Assembly (NCBI RefSeq): GCF_001423885.1
Contig: NZ_LMPP01000008.1
Span: 1-40,275, forward strand
Direction: 5' to 3'
Length of the DNA stretch: 40,275 nt
Origin: Rathayibacter sp. Leaf185
Lineage (GTDB): Bacteria > Actinomycetota > Actinomycetes > Actinomycetales > Microbacteriaceae
In this document: positions 7,458 to 15,551 of the stretch, one piece after another
Numbering within the stretch: position 1 is the first letter of the stretch
How the letters are laid out: each line of letters opens with the position of its first letter
Translations under genes and position numbers: made by a program
The notes under the pieces: model-generated
Database searches by the model: none
Told to the model about the DNA's origin: nothing
What the model saw: only the letters and a program-made list of their open reading frames with translations

Positions 7458-8465
7458 GTGACTCACTCCCCGCTCCGCTTCGGGCTGATCGGCACCGGCC
7501 GCATCGGCCAGGTGCACGCCGCCAACATCGCCGCCGACCCCGAGGCCGTCCTCGCGTGGGTGTGCGACCCCTTCATCGACGGTGCCAACGCCGTCGCCGC
7601 CCGCTACGGCGGAACGGTGACGACCGACGCGGCCGCGATGTTCGCCTCCGGAGAGATCGACGCGGTGCTGATCGCCTCGCCCACCGCCACCCATGTCGAC
7701 CTGCTCGAGGCCGCGATCGACGCCGGCGTCCCCGCGCTCTGCGAGAAGCCGATCGATCTCGACATCGCCCGGGTCGACGCCCTCCTGCCCCGGGTGCAGT
7801 CGTCGGGAGTGCCGATCGCACTCGGCTTCAACCGCCGCTTCGACCCGGCGTTCGCCGAGGCCCGGGCGCGGGTCGCCGCCGGCGAGATCGGTGCTCTCGA
7901 GCAGCTGTCGATCATCAGCCGCGACCCCGCCGCTCCCCCGGCCGCCTACGTCGCCGTGTCGGGAGGCATCTTCCGCGACATGACGATCCACGACTTCGAC
8001 ATGGCCCGCTTCTTCCTGCCCGACATCGTCGAGGTCACCGCGACGGGCACCACGACCTTCGATCCCGGCGCCCGCGAGCACGGCGACTTCGACACGGCCG
8101 TCGTCACGCTGCGCGCCTCCTCCGGTGCCCTCGTCTCGATCACGAACTCGCGCCACAGCTCGGTCGGCTACGACCAGCGGATCGAGGCCTTCGGTGCCGA
8201 CGGCTCGATCGAGGTCGCGAACGCCCTGACGAGCCTCGTGAGCGTCTCGAGCGCGTCGAGCGTCCAGGCGAAGCCGCCGTACCAGGACTTCTTCCTCGAG
8301 CGCTACGCCGTCGCCTACCGGGCCGAGCTGGGCGAGTTCATCAGGCTGGCCCGTGGCGAGGAGTCGACGAGCCCGACGTTCGCCGACGGCCGCGCCGCGC
8401 TGATCCTCGCCGACGCGGCCGCCCGCTCGGCCGTCGAGCGCGTCTCCGTGAGCGTCGCCCTGTGA
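7458..8465 (+). CDS. iolG: Inositol 2-dehydrogenase (Gfo/Idh/MocA family)
   Basis: The 335-residue protein has the Rossmann motif GLIGTGRIGQVHA near its N-terminus, the family EKP motif at residues 96-98 (CEKPID), and the catalytic segment DMTIHDFDMARF (D174 and H178). These are the features of NAD-dependent myo-inositol 2-dehydrogenase, which oxidises myo-inositol to scyllo-inosose, the first pathway step. Translation starts at the GTG at 7458. It lies between iolE and a hydroxypyruvate-isomerase-like gene, all on one strand with short gaps. Other cyclitol or sugar dehydrogenases share the fold; position and the DMTIHDFDMARF sequence make IolG the best call. Confidence 0.9.
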   Translation: MTHSPLRFGLIGTGRIGQVHAANIAADPEAVLAWVCDPFIDGANAVAARYGGTVTTDAAAMFASGEIDAVLIASPTATHVDLLEAAIDAGVPALCEKPIDLDIARVDALLPRVQSSGVPIALGFNRRFDPAFAEARARVAAGEIGALEQLSIISRDPAAPPAAYVAVSGGIFRDMTIHDFDMARFFLPDIVEVTATGTTTFDPGAREHGDFDTAVVTLRASSGALVSITNSRHSSVGYDQRIEAFGADGSIEVANALTSLVSVSSASSVQAKPPYQDFFLERYAVAYRAELGEFIRLARGEESTSPTFADGRAALILADAAARSAVERVSVSVAL

Positions 8466-8481
8466 CCGCGGAGTCGCGGCG

Positions 8482-9258
8482 ATGAGCCTCCGACTGGCCG
8501 CCTCCGCCGAGATGCTCTTCGCCGAGCTCGACATCGTCGACCGCGTGCGCCGCCTGCACGAGCGCGGCTTCGAGGTCGAGATCTGGGACTGGTCGACGAA
8601 GGACCTGCCGGCCCTCGCGGCGACCGGCGCGACGTTCTCGTCGATGACCGGCTACCTCTCCGGCGACCTCACGACAGAGGACGGGATCGCCGAGCTGCTC
8701 CGCACCGCCGGACTCTCGCTCGACGCGGCCGAGATCATCGACAGCCCGCGCCTCAATGTGCACGGCACCGGCCTCGCGCCGGGCGGGCTGCCCGTCCGCC
8801 CGGGCAGCGACGTGTCGCCCCGGGAGCGCGAGCGGGCGGAGGAGACCCTCACCCGTCTCGCGGAGCTCGGCGAGCAGCGGGGCCGGGTCTTCACCCTCGA
8901 GAACCTCAACACGGCGGTCGATCACCCCGGCGTGCCGTTCGCGCGCGCCGAGGACACCCTCGCGCTGGTGAGCGCGGTCGACCGCGCGGGGCTCCGGCTC
9001 AACCTCGACCTCTACCACGCACAGATCGGCGAGGGGAACCTGATCGAGCTGGTCCGCCGCGCCCAGCCGTGGATCGGCGAGATCCAGGTGGCCGACGTCC
9101 CTGGACGCTGCGAGCCCGGCACCGGAGAGATCCGCTACGAGGCGATCGCCCGGGAGCTGCGCGCCCTCGGCTACGACGGCGTCGTCGGGCTCGAGGCGTG
9201 GCCGTCGGCCGACTCGGAGTCGGCGCTCGACGCCTTCGAGGCGGCCTTCCGCGACTGA
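8482..9258 (+). CDS. Hydroxypyruvate isomerase-like TIM-barrel protein (IolH/IolI-like)
   Basis: The 258-residue sugar-phosphate isomerase/epimerase barrel has the conserved segments FTLENLN, LNLDLYHAQ, QVADVPGRCEPGTGEI and VGLEAWP. The VADVPGR-x-EPGTGEI stretch is typical of the hydroxypyruvate isomerase (Hyi) subfamily. In actinobacterial inositol clusters a protein of this class (IolH or IolI) is common and is thought to isomerise inososes or a downstream intermediate; the substrate here is not determined by the sequence. It starts 16 bp after iolG and ends just before a strong two-way terminator, so it closes the iolE-iolG transcript. Confidence 0.8.
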   Translation: MSLRLAASAEMLFAELDIVDRVRRLHERGFEVEIWDWSTKDLPALAATGATFSSMTGYLSGDLTTEDGIAELLRTAGLSLDAAEIIDSPRLNVHGTGLAPGGLPVRPGSDVSPRERERAEETLTRLAELGEQRGRVFTLENLNTAVDHPGVPFARAEDTLALVSAVDRAGLRLNLDLYHAQIGEGNLIELVRRAQPWIGEIQVADVPGRCEPGTGEIRYEAIARELRALGYDGVVGLEAWPSADSESALDAFEAAFRD

Positions 9259-9289
9259 GCGCTCTGGGACGAGCGTCCCGACACAGAAG

Positions 9290-9324
9290 AGAAGCCCTGC
9301 GCGATCGACTCGCGCAGGGCTTCT
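9290..9324. terminator. Bidirectional intrinsic terminator
   Basis: A perfect 14-bp stem (9290-9303 with 9311-9324; AGAAGCCCTGCGCG and its complement) with a 7-nt loop lies between the convergent ends of the Hyi-like gene and the oxidoreductase. Weak T-rich ends lie on both sides, and it probably stops both transcripts. Confidence 0.85.
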
Positions 9325-9330
9325 GCTGGC

Positions 9331-10509
9331 TCAGCGGTCATAGGTGGTGGGCCCGGTGACGGCACCCACCGTCTCCCACGCCCGCGCGCTGTCGCTGCGG
9401 ACCGCCGCCTCCACGATCTCGGCCGCCGACCACGCGTCGGACGCCGACGGTGCGAGCTGACGGCCCTCGAGCACGGAGGAGAGGAACAGCGAGGCCTCGA
9501 TCGTCTTGAGGTCGTCGAACCCCATGCTCGTCCCCGCCCCGGGCTGGAAGCGCGCGAAGTCGCCGAAGCCGGGCTGGGCCATGATCGTCCGGTAGCCGCT
9601 CGGGTCGTCGGCGAGCTGCAGCTCGTTCAGGCGCTGGAAGTCCCAGCGCAGCGATCCCGAGGTGCCGTACACCTCGAGCGCGTACTCGGCGCGGGGACCG
9701 ACCGCGACCCGACTCGCCTCCAGTACCGCGACCGCACCCGACTCGAAGCGGCCGAGGAGCGCCGCGTAGTCCTCGTTCTCGACCGGACCCTTCGCCGCGT
9801 CGTCGGCGCCCTTGCTGAAGTGGCCGTCCGCGGCGGACCCGGGCAGCGGGCGCTCGCGGACGAACGTCTCCGTCACGGCCGAGACCGAGTCGATCCGCCC
9901 GACGACGTACTGGGCCAGATCGGCTCCGTGCGAGAGGAGGTCGCCGAGGACACCGGAACCCGCTCGATCGCGCAGGAACCGCCAGGTGAGGGCGCCGAGC
10001 GGGTCCGCCGAGTAGTCGGCGAGCAGGCGCACGCTGACATTCGTCACCCGGCCGATCGCACCGGAGCGGACCAGGGCGCGCGCGTGCGCGACGGCGGGCG
10101 CGTGACGGTAGTTGAAGCCGACGGACGTGACGATCCCGGCCGCCTCGGCCGCTCGGGCGATGTCGGAGGACTCGGCAGCGGAGCGTCCCATCGGCTTCTC
10201 GATCCAGAAGGGCTTGCCCGCCTCCGCCGCCGCGAGGGCGACCTCGCGGTGCAGGAAGTTGGGTGCGCAGATCGAGACGACGTCGACGTCGGGGTCGGCG
10301 AGCACCTCGCGGTAGTCGGCCGTGGTCCTCCGGTAGCCGAGGACCTCCTCGGCGCTCGTGCGCGTCGCGGGGTCGGTGTCGGCGGCCGAGACGAGGTCGA
10401 CGGCGACGCCGAGATCCGGATAGTGCTCCGGCACCGCCCGATACGCACGAGTATGGAGTCGCCCCATCCATCCGACCGATACCAGACCGACTCCCACACG
10501 GTGGACCAT
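9331..10509 (-). CDS. Gfo/Idh/MocA family oxidoreductase
   Basis: The 392-residue protein has the N-terminal Rossmann motif GLVSVGWMGRLHTRAY, the EKP motif in FWIEKPMGRS, and the catalytic-domain segment GVLGDLLSHGADLAQY with its Asp/His pair. It is longer than iolG because of extra C-terminal sequence typical of the MviM-like branch. The ATG at 10509 has AAGGAATGGGAG upstream. It is divergent from the inositol/ribose-type transporter operon, and an 18-bp imperfect palindrome lies between the two starts, so the two are probably co-regulated. It likely oxidises a cyclitol or sugar brought in by that transporter (for example a second inositol isomer); the substrate is inferred only from position. 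Confidence 0.85.
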   Translation of the reverse strand: MVHRVGVGLVSVGWMGRLHTRAYRAVPEHYPDLGVAVDLVSAADTDPATRTSAEEVLGYRRTTADYREVLADPDVDVVSICAPNFLHREVALAAAEAGKPFWIEKPMGRSAAESSDIARAAEAAGIVTSVGFNYRHAPAVAHARALVRSGAIGRVTNVSVRLLADYSADPLGALTWRFLRDRAGSGVLGDLLSHGADLAQYVVGRIDSVSAVTETFVRERPLPGSAADGHFSKGADDAAKGPVENEDYAALLGRFESGAVAVLEASRVAVGPRAEYALEVYGTSGSLRWDFQRLNELQLADDPSGYRTIMAQPGFGDFARFQPGAGTSMGFDDLKTIEASLFLSSVLEGRQLAPSASDAWSAAEIVEAAVRSDSARAWETVGAVTGPTTYDR

Positions 10510-10559
10510 GGCGCTCCCATTCCTTCTCGTCGACGCTGAACGGCACCACTCTACCTCCA

Positions 10560-10577
10560 TGACAATATGTATTGACA
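10560..10577. promoter_or_regulatory. Palindromic operator candidate between oxidoreductase and transporter
   Basis: TGACAATA-TG-TATTGACA is an 18-bp palindrome with one mismatch, in the 159-bp gap between divergent starts. Its right half contains the -35 hexamer of the transporter promoter. It resembles the ATTGT/ACAAT sites at 5159 and 6403 in composition but not in arrangement, so it may bind a different regulator. Confidence 0.5.
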
Positions 10578-10601
10578 TTTGCAACTGTCCGACTTCATAC
10601 T
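10572..10601 (+). promoter_or_regulatory. Promoter of the sugar/inositol ABC operon
   Basis: A consensus -35 TTGACA (10572-10577) is followed after 18 bp by CATACT (10596-10601), a 4/6 match to the -10 consensus. It lies 68 bp upstream of the binding-protein start at 10669. The -35 overlaps the palindrome at 10560-10577, as expected for repressor control. Confidence 0.6.
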
Positions 10602-10668
10602 CATCGCAACAGCGTCGTTCTCCCCGACCGTCATCGACGACGGCATCGGCACCGAAGGGACTTTTTTC

Positions 10669-11640
10669 ATGAAGAAGCGATTCCTCGCCGGACTCGGCAT
10701 CACCGCCGCGGCCGCACTCCTGATGAGCGGATGCACGGGGACCGGCCAGGAGCCCGCCGCCATCGCCGGCGCCGGCGGCGGCGACTACACCTACGCGGTC
10801 GTCACCCACTCCGGACCGGGTGATGCCTTCTGGGACCGCGTGAAGTCGGGGGCCGAGGCCGCAGGCGCCGACTACGGAGCGACCGTCACCTACAACGCCG
10901 ACCCCGACCCGGCCAAGCAGTCGCAGCTCATCGACAACGCGGTCGCCCAGGGCGTCGACGGGATCGTCGTCTCGATGGCCAACCCCGACGGAGTGAAGGA
11001 CAGCGTCGAGAAGGCCGTCGCCGCGGGCATCCCCGTGGTCACGATCAACTCGGGCATCGAGCGCTCCGCCGAGTTCGGCGCCCTCACCCACATCGGCCAG
11101 AGCGAGACGGTGGCCGGTGAGGCGGTCGGCACGAAGCTCGCCGAGGCGGGCGCCACGAACGCCCTCTGCGTCATCCAGGAGGCGGGCAACGTCGGTCTCG
11201 AGGAGCGCTGCAAGGCGGCCGCCTCGACCTTCGGCGGCACCATGTCGAACCTCCAGGTCGACGGCACCAACGACGCCGAGGTGAAGGCGACGATCAAGTC
11301 GAAGCTGCAGTCGGATCCCTCCATCGACGGCGTGCTCACCCTCGGCGGCCAGTACGCGATCGACGCCGTCGGCGCCGTCTCGGAGTCGGGCAGCTCGGCC
11401 CAGGTCGGCACCTTCGACCTCTCGGAGGACGTGGTCACGGCGGTCGAGGACGGCTCGATCGCCTTCGCCGTCGACCAGCAGCCCTACGTCCAGGGCTTCC
11501 TCGGCGTCACGGCGCTGCAGCTCTACACCACCAACGGCAACGTCATCGGAGGCGGCCAGCCGGTCTACTCCGGCCCCGCCTTCGTCACGAAGGAGAACGC
11601 CGCCGCGGTCGCCGAGTTCGCCGCGAACGGCACCCGCTAG
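10669..11640 (+). CDS. Sugar/inositol ABC transporter substrate-binding lipoprotein
   Basis: The 323-residue protein starts with a lipoprotein signal (MKKR, hydrophobic stretch, lipobox LMSGC with C22 as the lipidated residue). It continues as a periplasmic-binding-protein type 1 (peripla_BP_4) fold: [41 protein letters not shown] and the late DLSEDVV segment. This is the ribose/galactose/inositol (RbsB/IbpA) class. A GAAGGGA ribosome site precedes the ATG. It heads an operon with a permease and ATPase, next to inositol catabolic genes, so inositol or an isomer is the likely ligand, but other pentoses or hexoses are possible. A hairpin directly after the stop would favour higher expression of this gene than of the membrane parts. 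Confidence 0.9.
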   Translation: MKKRFLAGLGITAAAALLMSGCTGTGQEPAAIAGAGGGDYTYAVVTHSGPGDAFWDRVKSGAEAAGADYGATVTYNADPDPAKQSQLIDNAVAQGVDGIVVSMANPDGVKDSVEKAVAAGIPVVTINSGIERSAEFGALTHIGQSETVAGEAVGTKLAEAGATNALCVIQEAGNVGLEERCKAAASTFGGTMSNLQVDGTNDAEVKATIKSKLQSDPSIDGVLTLGGQYAIDAVGAVSESGSSAQVGTFDLSEDVVTAVEDGSIAFAVDQQPYVQGFLGVTALQLYTTNGNVIGGGQPVYSGPAFVTKENAAAVAEFAANGTR

Positions 11641-11649
11641 AGATTCCCG

Positions 11650-11680
11650 GGGCCGGCGTGCGCGACCAGCACGCCGGCCC
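11650..11680 (+). terminator. Intercistronic hairpin after the binding-protein gene
   Basis: A perfect 12-bp stem (11650-11661 with 11669-11680; GGGCCGGCGTGC) with a 7-nt loop lies between the binding protein and permease genes and is followed by a pyrimidine-rich CTCCCCTTCTCCCC. It is best read as a partial terminator or 3'-end stabiliser that raises binding-protein mRNA over permease mRNA. Confidence 0.65.
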
Positions 11681-11705
11681 TCCCCTTCTCCCCTAGGAGT
11701 CACTG

Positions 11706-12749
11706 TTGACGACCACAGACATCGTGACGATCGCGACGAGGCCCCGCCTCGAGAGACGTCCGCTCCGCAAGATCCTGGCCCGCCCCGAGACCGGCGCGCT
11801 CGTCGCGGCCCTCGCCGTGCTGGTGTTCTTCTCGCTCTACACGCCGCAGTTCCTGAGCCTCGCCGGAGCCGGAGTGTGGCTCGAGTCGGCCTCGACCTTC
11901 GGCATCATGGCCGTCGCGGTCGCGATGCTGATGATCGGCGGCGAGTTCGACCTCTCGGCCGGAGTGATGACCGGATTCTCGGCCCTGATCGTCGGCATCC
12001 TGACCACCCACTACGGGCTCAGCATCTGGATCGCCGTCCTCGTCTCGCTGGTCGTCTGCCTCGGAGTCGGCGCCCTCAACGGCATCCTCGTGATGAAGAC
12101 CGGGCTGCCGAGCTTCATCGTCACCCTCGGCACCTTCTTCGCCCTCGCCGGCATCGACCTCGCCGTGACCAAGATCATCACCGGTCAGGTCGCGATCCAG
12201 GGCATGACGAACGTGCCCGCCTACGACAGCATCCAGCCGCTGTTCGGCTCGTCGCTCACGATCGGCAACGGCACCTTCTACGTCTCGGTGCTCTGGTGGT
12301 TCGTCGTCACGGCCGCCGCCACCTGGATCCTGCTGCGCACCCGCGCCGGCAACTGGATCTTCGCCGTCGGCGGCGCCCTCACCTCCTCGCGCCAGATCGG
12401 CGTCCCCGTCCTCAAGACCAAGATCGGCCTCTTCATGGGCACCGCCGGCGCCGCGTGGCTCGTCGGCATGATCTCGCTCTTCCGCACCTCGACCGTGCAG
12501 GCGAACACCGGCGTCGGCCAGGAGTTCATCTACATCATCTGCGCGGTCGTCGGAGGCTGCCTGATGACCGGCGGCTACGGCTCGGCGATCGGCGCGGCGC
12601 TCGGCGCGCTCATCTACGGCATGGTCTTCCAGGGGATCACCTTCGCCCAGTGGGACACCAACTGGCTGCGCACCGTCCTCGGCGGCATGCTGCTCGCGGC
12701 CGTGCTGCTGAACAACTTCGTCCGGACACGAGCAGGAGGCGGGCGATGA
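11706..12749 (+). CDS. Ribose/inositol-class ABC transporter permease
   Basis: The 347-residue membrane protein belongs to the RbsC/BPD_transp_2 class. Hydrophobic segments recur along its length (for example [30 protein letters not shown] and [23 protein letters not shown]), with the family motif GGEFDLSAG and [10 protein letters not shown]. Translation starts at the TTG at 11706, with TAGGAG seven bases upstream. The stop overlaps the ATPase start as ATGA. Together with the flanking genes it forms a single-substrate importer, probably for inositol or a related sugar. Confidence 0.9.
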   Translation: MTTTDIVTIATRPRLERRPLRKILARPETGALVAALAVLVFFSLYTPQFLSLAGAGVWLESASTFGIMAVAVAMLMIGGEFDLSAGVMTGFSALIVGILTTHYGLSIWIAVLVSLVVCLGVGALNGILVMKTGLPSFIVTLGTFFALAGIDLAVTKIITGQVAIQGMTNVPAYDSIQPLFGSSLTIGNGTFYVSVLWWFVVTAAATWILLRTRAGNWIFAVGGALTSSRQIGVPVLKTKIGLFMGTAGAAWLVGMISLFRTSTVQANTGVGQEFIYIICAVVGGCLMTGGYGSAIGAALGALIYGMVFQGITFAQWDTNWLRTVLGGMLLAAVLLNNFVRTRAGGGR

Positions 12750-13657
12750 GCACCGACACGACGAGCGGACCCTCGACCGGACGACCGGCCGCTCCGCGCA
12801 CCCCGGTGGGCACGACGATCGTCGAGGTCCGCGACATCGGCAAGAGCTACGGAGCCGTCAACGCCCTCTCCGGGGTGTCGACGACCGTGAACGCCGGCCA
12901 GGTCACCTGCGTGCTGGGCGACAACGGAGCGGGCAAATCGACCTTCATCAAGATGCTCGCCGGAGCGCACACCCCCTCCGAAGGGCAGCTGCTGCTCGAC
13001 GGCGAGCCGGTCACCTTCTCCTCTCCGCGGGCGGCGCTGCAGGCGGGGATCGCGACGGTCTACCAGGACCTCGCCGTCGTGCCGCTGATGCCGGTCTGGC
13101 GCAACTTCTTCCTCGGCTCCGAGGTCACCAAGGGCGCCGGCCCGCTGCGCCGGCTCGACGTCAGGGCGATGCGCGACATCACCCAGAACGAGCTGGCGAA
13201 CATGGGCATCGACCTGCGCGACGTCGACCAGCCGATCGGCACCCTCTCGGGCGGCGAGCGCCAGTGCGTCGCCATCGCCCGCGCGGTCTACTTCGGCGCA
13301 CGGGTGCTCATCCTCGACGAGCCGACGGCCGCCCTCGGCGTGAAGCAGTCGGGCGTGGTGCTGAAGTACATCGCCCGCTCGCGGGACCAGGGGCTCGGAG
13401 TCGTCTTCATCACCCACAATCCGCACCACGCCTACCCGGTCGGCGACCGCTTCCTCCTCCTGAACCGCGGCACCAGCCTCGGCAACTTCGAGAAGAGCGA
13501 GATCAGCCTCGGCGAGCTGACGAGCCTGATGGCCGGCGGCGCCGAGCTCGCCTCGCTCGCCCACGAGCTCGAGCGGTCGATGGGGCCGGAGTCGCCGCTC
13601 GCCGCCGAGGTCGCGCAGGAGGCCGGCGCCGGTTCCGATGGGGTTCGCCGGGGCTGA
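12746..13657 (+). CDS. Sugar/inositol ABC transporter ATPase, single nucleotide-binding domain
   Basis: The 303-residue protein has one ABC domain after a roughly 25-residue low-complexity N-terminus: Walker [11 protein letters not shown]-loop [14 protein letters not shown], signature LSGGERQ, Walker [13 protein letters not shown] and H-loop ITHNPHHA. Most ribose-class transporters (RbsA, MglA, XylG, IatA) use a fused two-domain ATPase of about 500 residues; this one is of the single-domain FrcA type and would work as a homodimer. A hydrophilic tail of about 50 residues follows the domain. The start overlaps the permease stop, and a long perfect hairpin terminator follows. Confidence 0.9.
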   Translation: MSTDTTSGPSTGRPAAPRTPVGTTIVEVRDIGKSYGAVNALSGVSTTVNAGQVTCVLGDNGAGKSTFIKMLAGAHTPSEGQLLLDGEPVTFSSPRAALQAGIATVYQDLAVVPLMPVWRNFFLGSEVTKGAGPLRRLDVRAMRDITQNELANMGIDLRDVDQPIGTLSGGERQCVAIARAVYFGARVLILDEPTAALGVKQSGVVLKYIARSRDQGLGVVFITHNPHHAYPVGDRFLLLNRGTSLGNFEKSEISLGELTSLMAGGAELASLAHELERSMGPESPLAAEVAQEAGAGSDGVRRG

Positions 13658-13673
13658 CCACCCCTGAGAAGAG

Positions 13674-13721
13674 ATCCCCTCGGGGAGGCGCGTCCGCCGC
13701 GACGCGCCTCCCCGAGGGGAT
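13674..13721 (+). terminator. Strong terminator after the sugar/inositol ABC operon
   Basis: The arms at 13674-13694 and 13701-13721 are a perfect 21-bp inverted repeat (ATCCCCTCGGGGAGGCGCGTC is split by its complement around a 6-nt loop, CGCCGC). It begins 17 bp after the ATPase stop and is followed by TTCCTGCGTT. It clearly ends the transporter transcript. Confidence 0.85.
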
Positions 13722-13897
13722 TCCTGCGTTCGGCGCGCTCTCCCCCTCCGCGATCGCAGGGCTCACCTCGACCCGGGCCCCGACCTGCGGATCACGCCCG
13801 ATCCGGCCTCGTCCGACGGTGATCGCGCCCTCGCTCTTGTCAGGCGCAGGCCCCTGCCGCTACGGTCGACGGAGCCGATCCACGAAAGGAGCCGACC

Positions 13898-13954
13898 ATG
13901 CAGCACTTCGCGCACTTCACCACCGCCGGCTTCTCCGGCGCCCTCTCCGACTGA
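13898..13954 (+). CDS. Possible 18-residue small protein or leader peptide
   Basis: An ATG at 13898 opens an 18-codon frame (MQHFAHFTTAGFSGALSD) with a near-perfect ribosome site AAAGGAG seven bases upstream, an unusually good signal in otherwise non-coding sequence. It lies about 220 bp before a 73-residue ORF, with three consecutive GC-rich hairpins in between. It could be a leader peptide controlling that ORF or an independent small protein. Nothing about its composition indicates a specific amino-acid attenuator. Confidence 0.45.
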   Translation: MQHFAHFTTAGFSGALSD

Positions 13955-14175
13955 CCGGTCGAGCATCCCGCTCGTCATCGCTCAGACGGTGACGGCGCCG
14001 AAGAAGCTCCCGGTCCAGCGGCCTCGCCGTGCGGACCGTCGTCCCGTCCCGGACCCTCGCGGGTCCTCCGCGCCGCCCCCTCGGCGGCGCCTCCGCGCGC
14101 TCTGAGCGCGCTCCTCGTCGCGCCCGCAGCGGCGCTCTTCGGCGCGCCCGCGCGCCCAGCCAGAAGGACATCCTC
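13955..14175 (+). other. Hairpin-rich GC-rich leader region
   Basis: Between the 18-residue ORF and the GTG at 14176 are three consecutive perfect hairpins: GGACCC-TCGC-GGGTCC (14051-14066), GCGCCGCC with GGCGGCGC (14070-14090) and GCGCGC-TCTGA-GCGCGC (14095-14111). No protein frame here is convincing. The region looks like a structured 5' leader of the downstream small gene. Confidence 0.45.
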
Positions 14176-14397
14176 GTGAACACCGCACTCGGAGCGACCA
14201 CCCTCGCCCGACCTCGACGCCGCACCCTCGACCTCCTCGACCGCCTCGCCCTCCGCCTCGGAGTCGCGCTGGTGGCGTGGAGCCGACGCGACCGCCGCCG
14301 CCCCCTCACCCACGCCGACGTCGCCGCGCTCCGCCGCGAGCGCGCCGATCTGCTCGATCGCGAACGGAGGTACCGCCTCCTGAACACGCCCCGGTGA
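14176..14397 (+). CDS. Small basic hypothetical protein
   Basis: The GTG at 14176 (AGAAGGA upstream) opens a 73-residue, very arginine- and leucine-rich product. An amphipathic or hydrophobic helix (LDLLDRLALRLGVALVAW) is followed by a charged helix (VAALRRERADLLDRERRYRLL) likely to form a coiled coil. It resembles small, unnamed Microbacteriaceae proteins in style, but I do not recognise a family. Codon third positions are GC-rich as in neighbouring genes. It may be expressed behind the structured leader at 13955-14175. Confidence 0.55.
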   Translation: MNTALGATTLARPRRRTLDLLDRLALRLGVALVAWSRRDRRRPLTHADVAALRRERADLLDRERRYRLLNTPR

Positions 14398-14417
14398 CCG
14401 CGGCTGCTGTCGGGCGC

Positions 14418-14494
14418 CTCCGGCTCGCGAGATCGCGTTCGGCTCGCAGAATCCGCGCGTTCTCGCGAGCCCGACGTGCTTCTGCGAGCCGGAG
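14418..14494. repeat. Four interleaved GGCTCGC/GCGAGCC half-repeats
   Basis: Half-sites in order are CTCCGGCTCGCGAGA (14418-14432), CGGCTCGCAGAA (14440-14451), TTCTCGCGAGCCCG (14460-14473) and TTCTGCGAGCCGGAG (14480-14494). The first pairs perfectly with the third and the second with the fourth (a crossed topology). Alternatively the first pairs with the fourth and the second with the third in one nested stem. Two mutually exclusive folds are therefore available. Confidence 0.7.
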
Positions 14495-14546
14495 ACGGCC
14501 CCCGGAGGCGCTGCCCGCGCAGGACCGCGCCGAGTACTCGAAAGGT

Positions 14547-14588
14547 GCGGTAGTCGGATGCGACTACCGCAACTTCTGTGGAGTGGGT
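14547..14588. repeat. Palindromic repeat family A, copy 1 (variant)
   Basis: GCGGTAGTCG (14547-14556) pairs perfectly with CGACTACCGC (14561-14570) around a GATG loop and is followed by AACTTCTGTGGAGTGGG. Relative to the other copies, GTAC has become the compensated GTAG/CTAC, so pairing is kept while sequence changed. Confidence 0.65.
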
Positions 14589-14628
14589 GCGCCTTTCGGG
14601 CGCGGGTCGCGCCTCCGCCCGCCGAGAA

Positions 14629-14678
14629 CGCAGAAGTTGTCGTACTGGGGCGTCGAGTACGACAACTTCTGCGGAGTG
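14629..14678. repeat. Palindromic repeat family A, copy 2
   Basis: Perfect 18-bp arms (14629-14646 and 14656-14673; CGCAGAAGTTGTCGTACT and complement) flank a 9-nt loop and are followed by GAGTGGG. The copy lies 22 bp before the SDR stop codon, between convergent genes. Confidence 0.8.
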
Positions 14679-14699
14679 GGCGGCGCCGGCCGACCGGCG

Positions 14700-15512
14700 T
14701 CAGGCGCGCGGGAAGCGCGCGTCGCGCTCGTAGTCGCGGCGCCTCAGGTCGAGCGCCGCCGCGACCTGCCCCGGTGCGTCGTCGCCGACGAGCAGGCGGA
14801 GGCGGTCGTCACCGGACGCGACGTGCGCCACGATCGCGTCGGCCGCCGCGCGTGCGGCCAGCCCCTCGCCTCCGAAGCCCGCCGGCCACGGCACCGTCGG
14901 CGAGCCGAACAGCGACGTGCGCAGGTCGTCGTACGCGGCGAGAGGCTCGCTGAAGCGCATGCCGCTCCCCGCCCACTCCGTGTCGAGGGCGCCCGGCTCG
15001 ACGATCGTCACCCGGATGCCGAACGGCCGCACCTCGGCCGCCATCGCCTCGCTGAAGCCCTCGAGCCCCCACTTCGCCGCGTTGTACAGGCCGAGCGTCG
15101 GCATCGTCCCGACCGCGCCGACCGTCGAGATCTGCACGATGTGCCCGGAGCCGGCGGCGCGCATCACCGGAAGCGCCGCCCGACTCAGCCGGAGCGGCCC
15201 GAGCAGATCGGTGTCGAGGATGCCGCGAGCGTCCTCCTCCGAGACCTCCTCGGCGGCGCCGATCAGCCCGTACCCCGCGTTGTTCACCAGCACGTCGAGC
15301 CCGCCGAACGCCTCGACGGCACGGGCCACGGCTGCGATGGCTCCTTCAGGGTCGCGCACGTCGAGCAGGTGCACGACGAGCCGCTCGTGCGGAATCAGCG
15401 AGTGCTCGCCGCGCACCGTCGCGACGACCGCGTGGCCCGCGTCGAGGGCCGCCTCCGTCAGCGCCCGCCCCAGTCCCCGGCCGGCGCCGGTGATCATCCA
15501 TGTCTGCGTCAT
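14700..15512 (-). CDS. SDR family oxidoreductase
   Basis: The 270-residue classical short-chain dehydrogenase/reductase has the cofactor motif TGAGRGLG (residues 8-15), the DVLVNNAGYG motif, the catalytic YNAAK and the IVEPG segment. No acidic residue follows the second beta strand (VVATVRGE), and the arginine there hints at NADPH preference. The start at 15512 leaves a 60-bp divergent gap to a TetR gene, a common repressor-target pair. The substrate cannot be told from sequence; the pair may act in detoxification of a small carbonyl compound. Confidence 0.9.
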   Translation of the reverse strand: MTQTWMITGAGRGLGRALTEAALDAGHAVVATVRGEHSLIPHERLVVHLLDVRDPEGAIAAVARAVEAFGGLDVLVNNAGYGLIGAAEEVSEEDARGILDTDLLGPLRLSRAALPVMRAAGSGHIVQISTVGAVGTMPTLGLYNAAKWGLEGFSEAMAAEVRPFGIRVTIVEPGALDTEWAGSGMRFSEPLAAYDDLRTSLFGSPTVPWPAGFGGEGLAARAAADAIVAHVASGDDRLRLLVGDDAPGQVAAALDLRRRDYERDARFPRA

Positions 15513-15530
15513 GCGAGCGACTCTAACCCG

Positions 15531-15551
15531 AACTGGACGGTGCGTCTCGTT
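15531..15551. promoter_or_regulatory. Candidate TetR operator between SDR and TetR genes
   Basis: The 21-bp dyad AAC-N2-GACG-N3-CGTC-N2-GTT is centred in the 60-bp divergent gap. Size, symmetry and position fit a TetR-family operator covering both promoters. It is a prediction from symmetry only. Confidence 0.45.

Larger units (their letters stand above)
14398..14699. other. Gene-free region made of inverted repeats
   Basis: This 302-bp gap between the convergent small ORF and the SDR gene holds no convincing protein frame. It contains a four-part set of related inverted repeats (14418-14494) and two tandem copies of palindromic family A (14547-14570 and 14629-14673), each followed by the shared tail AACTTCTG(T/C)GGAGTGGG. 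Any of these could stop both flanking transcripts. Confidence 0.7.

Noticed and set aside
10560-10577. Third copy of the ATTGT-N4-ACAAT GntR operator
   Set aside because: The half-sites face the other way (ACAAT first, ATTG second), so it was listed as a separate operator rather than as a member of the GntR set.
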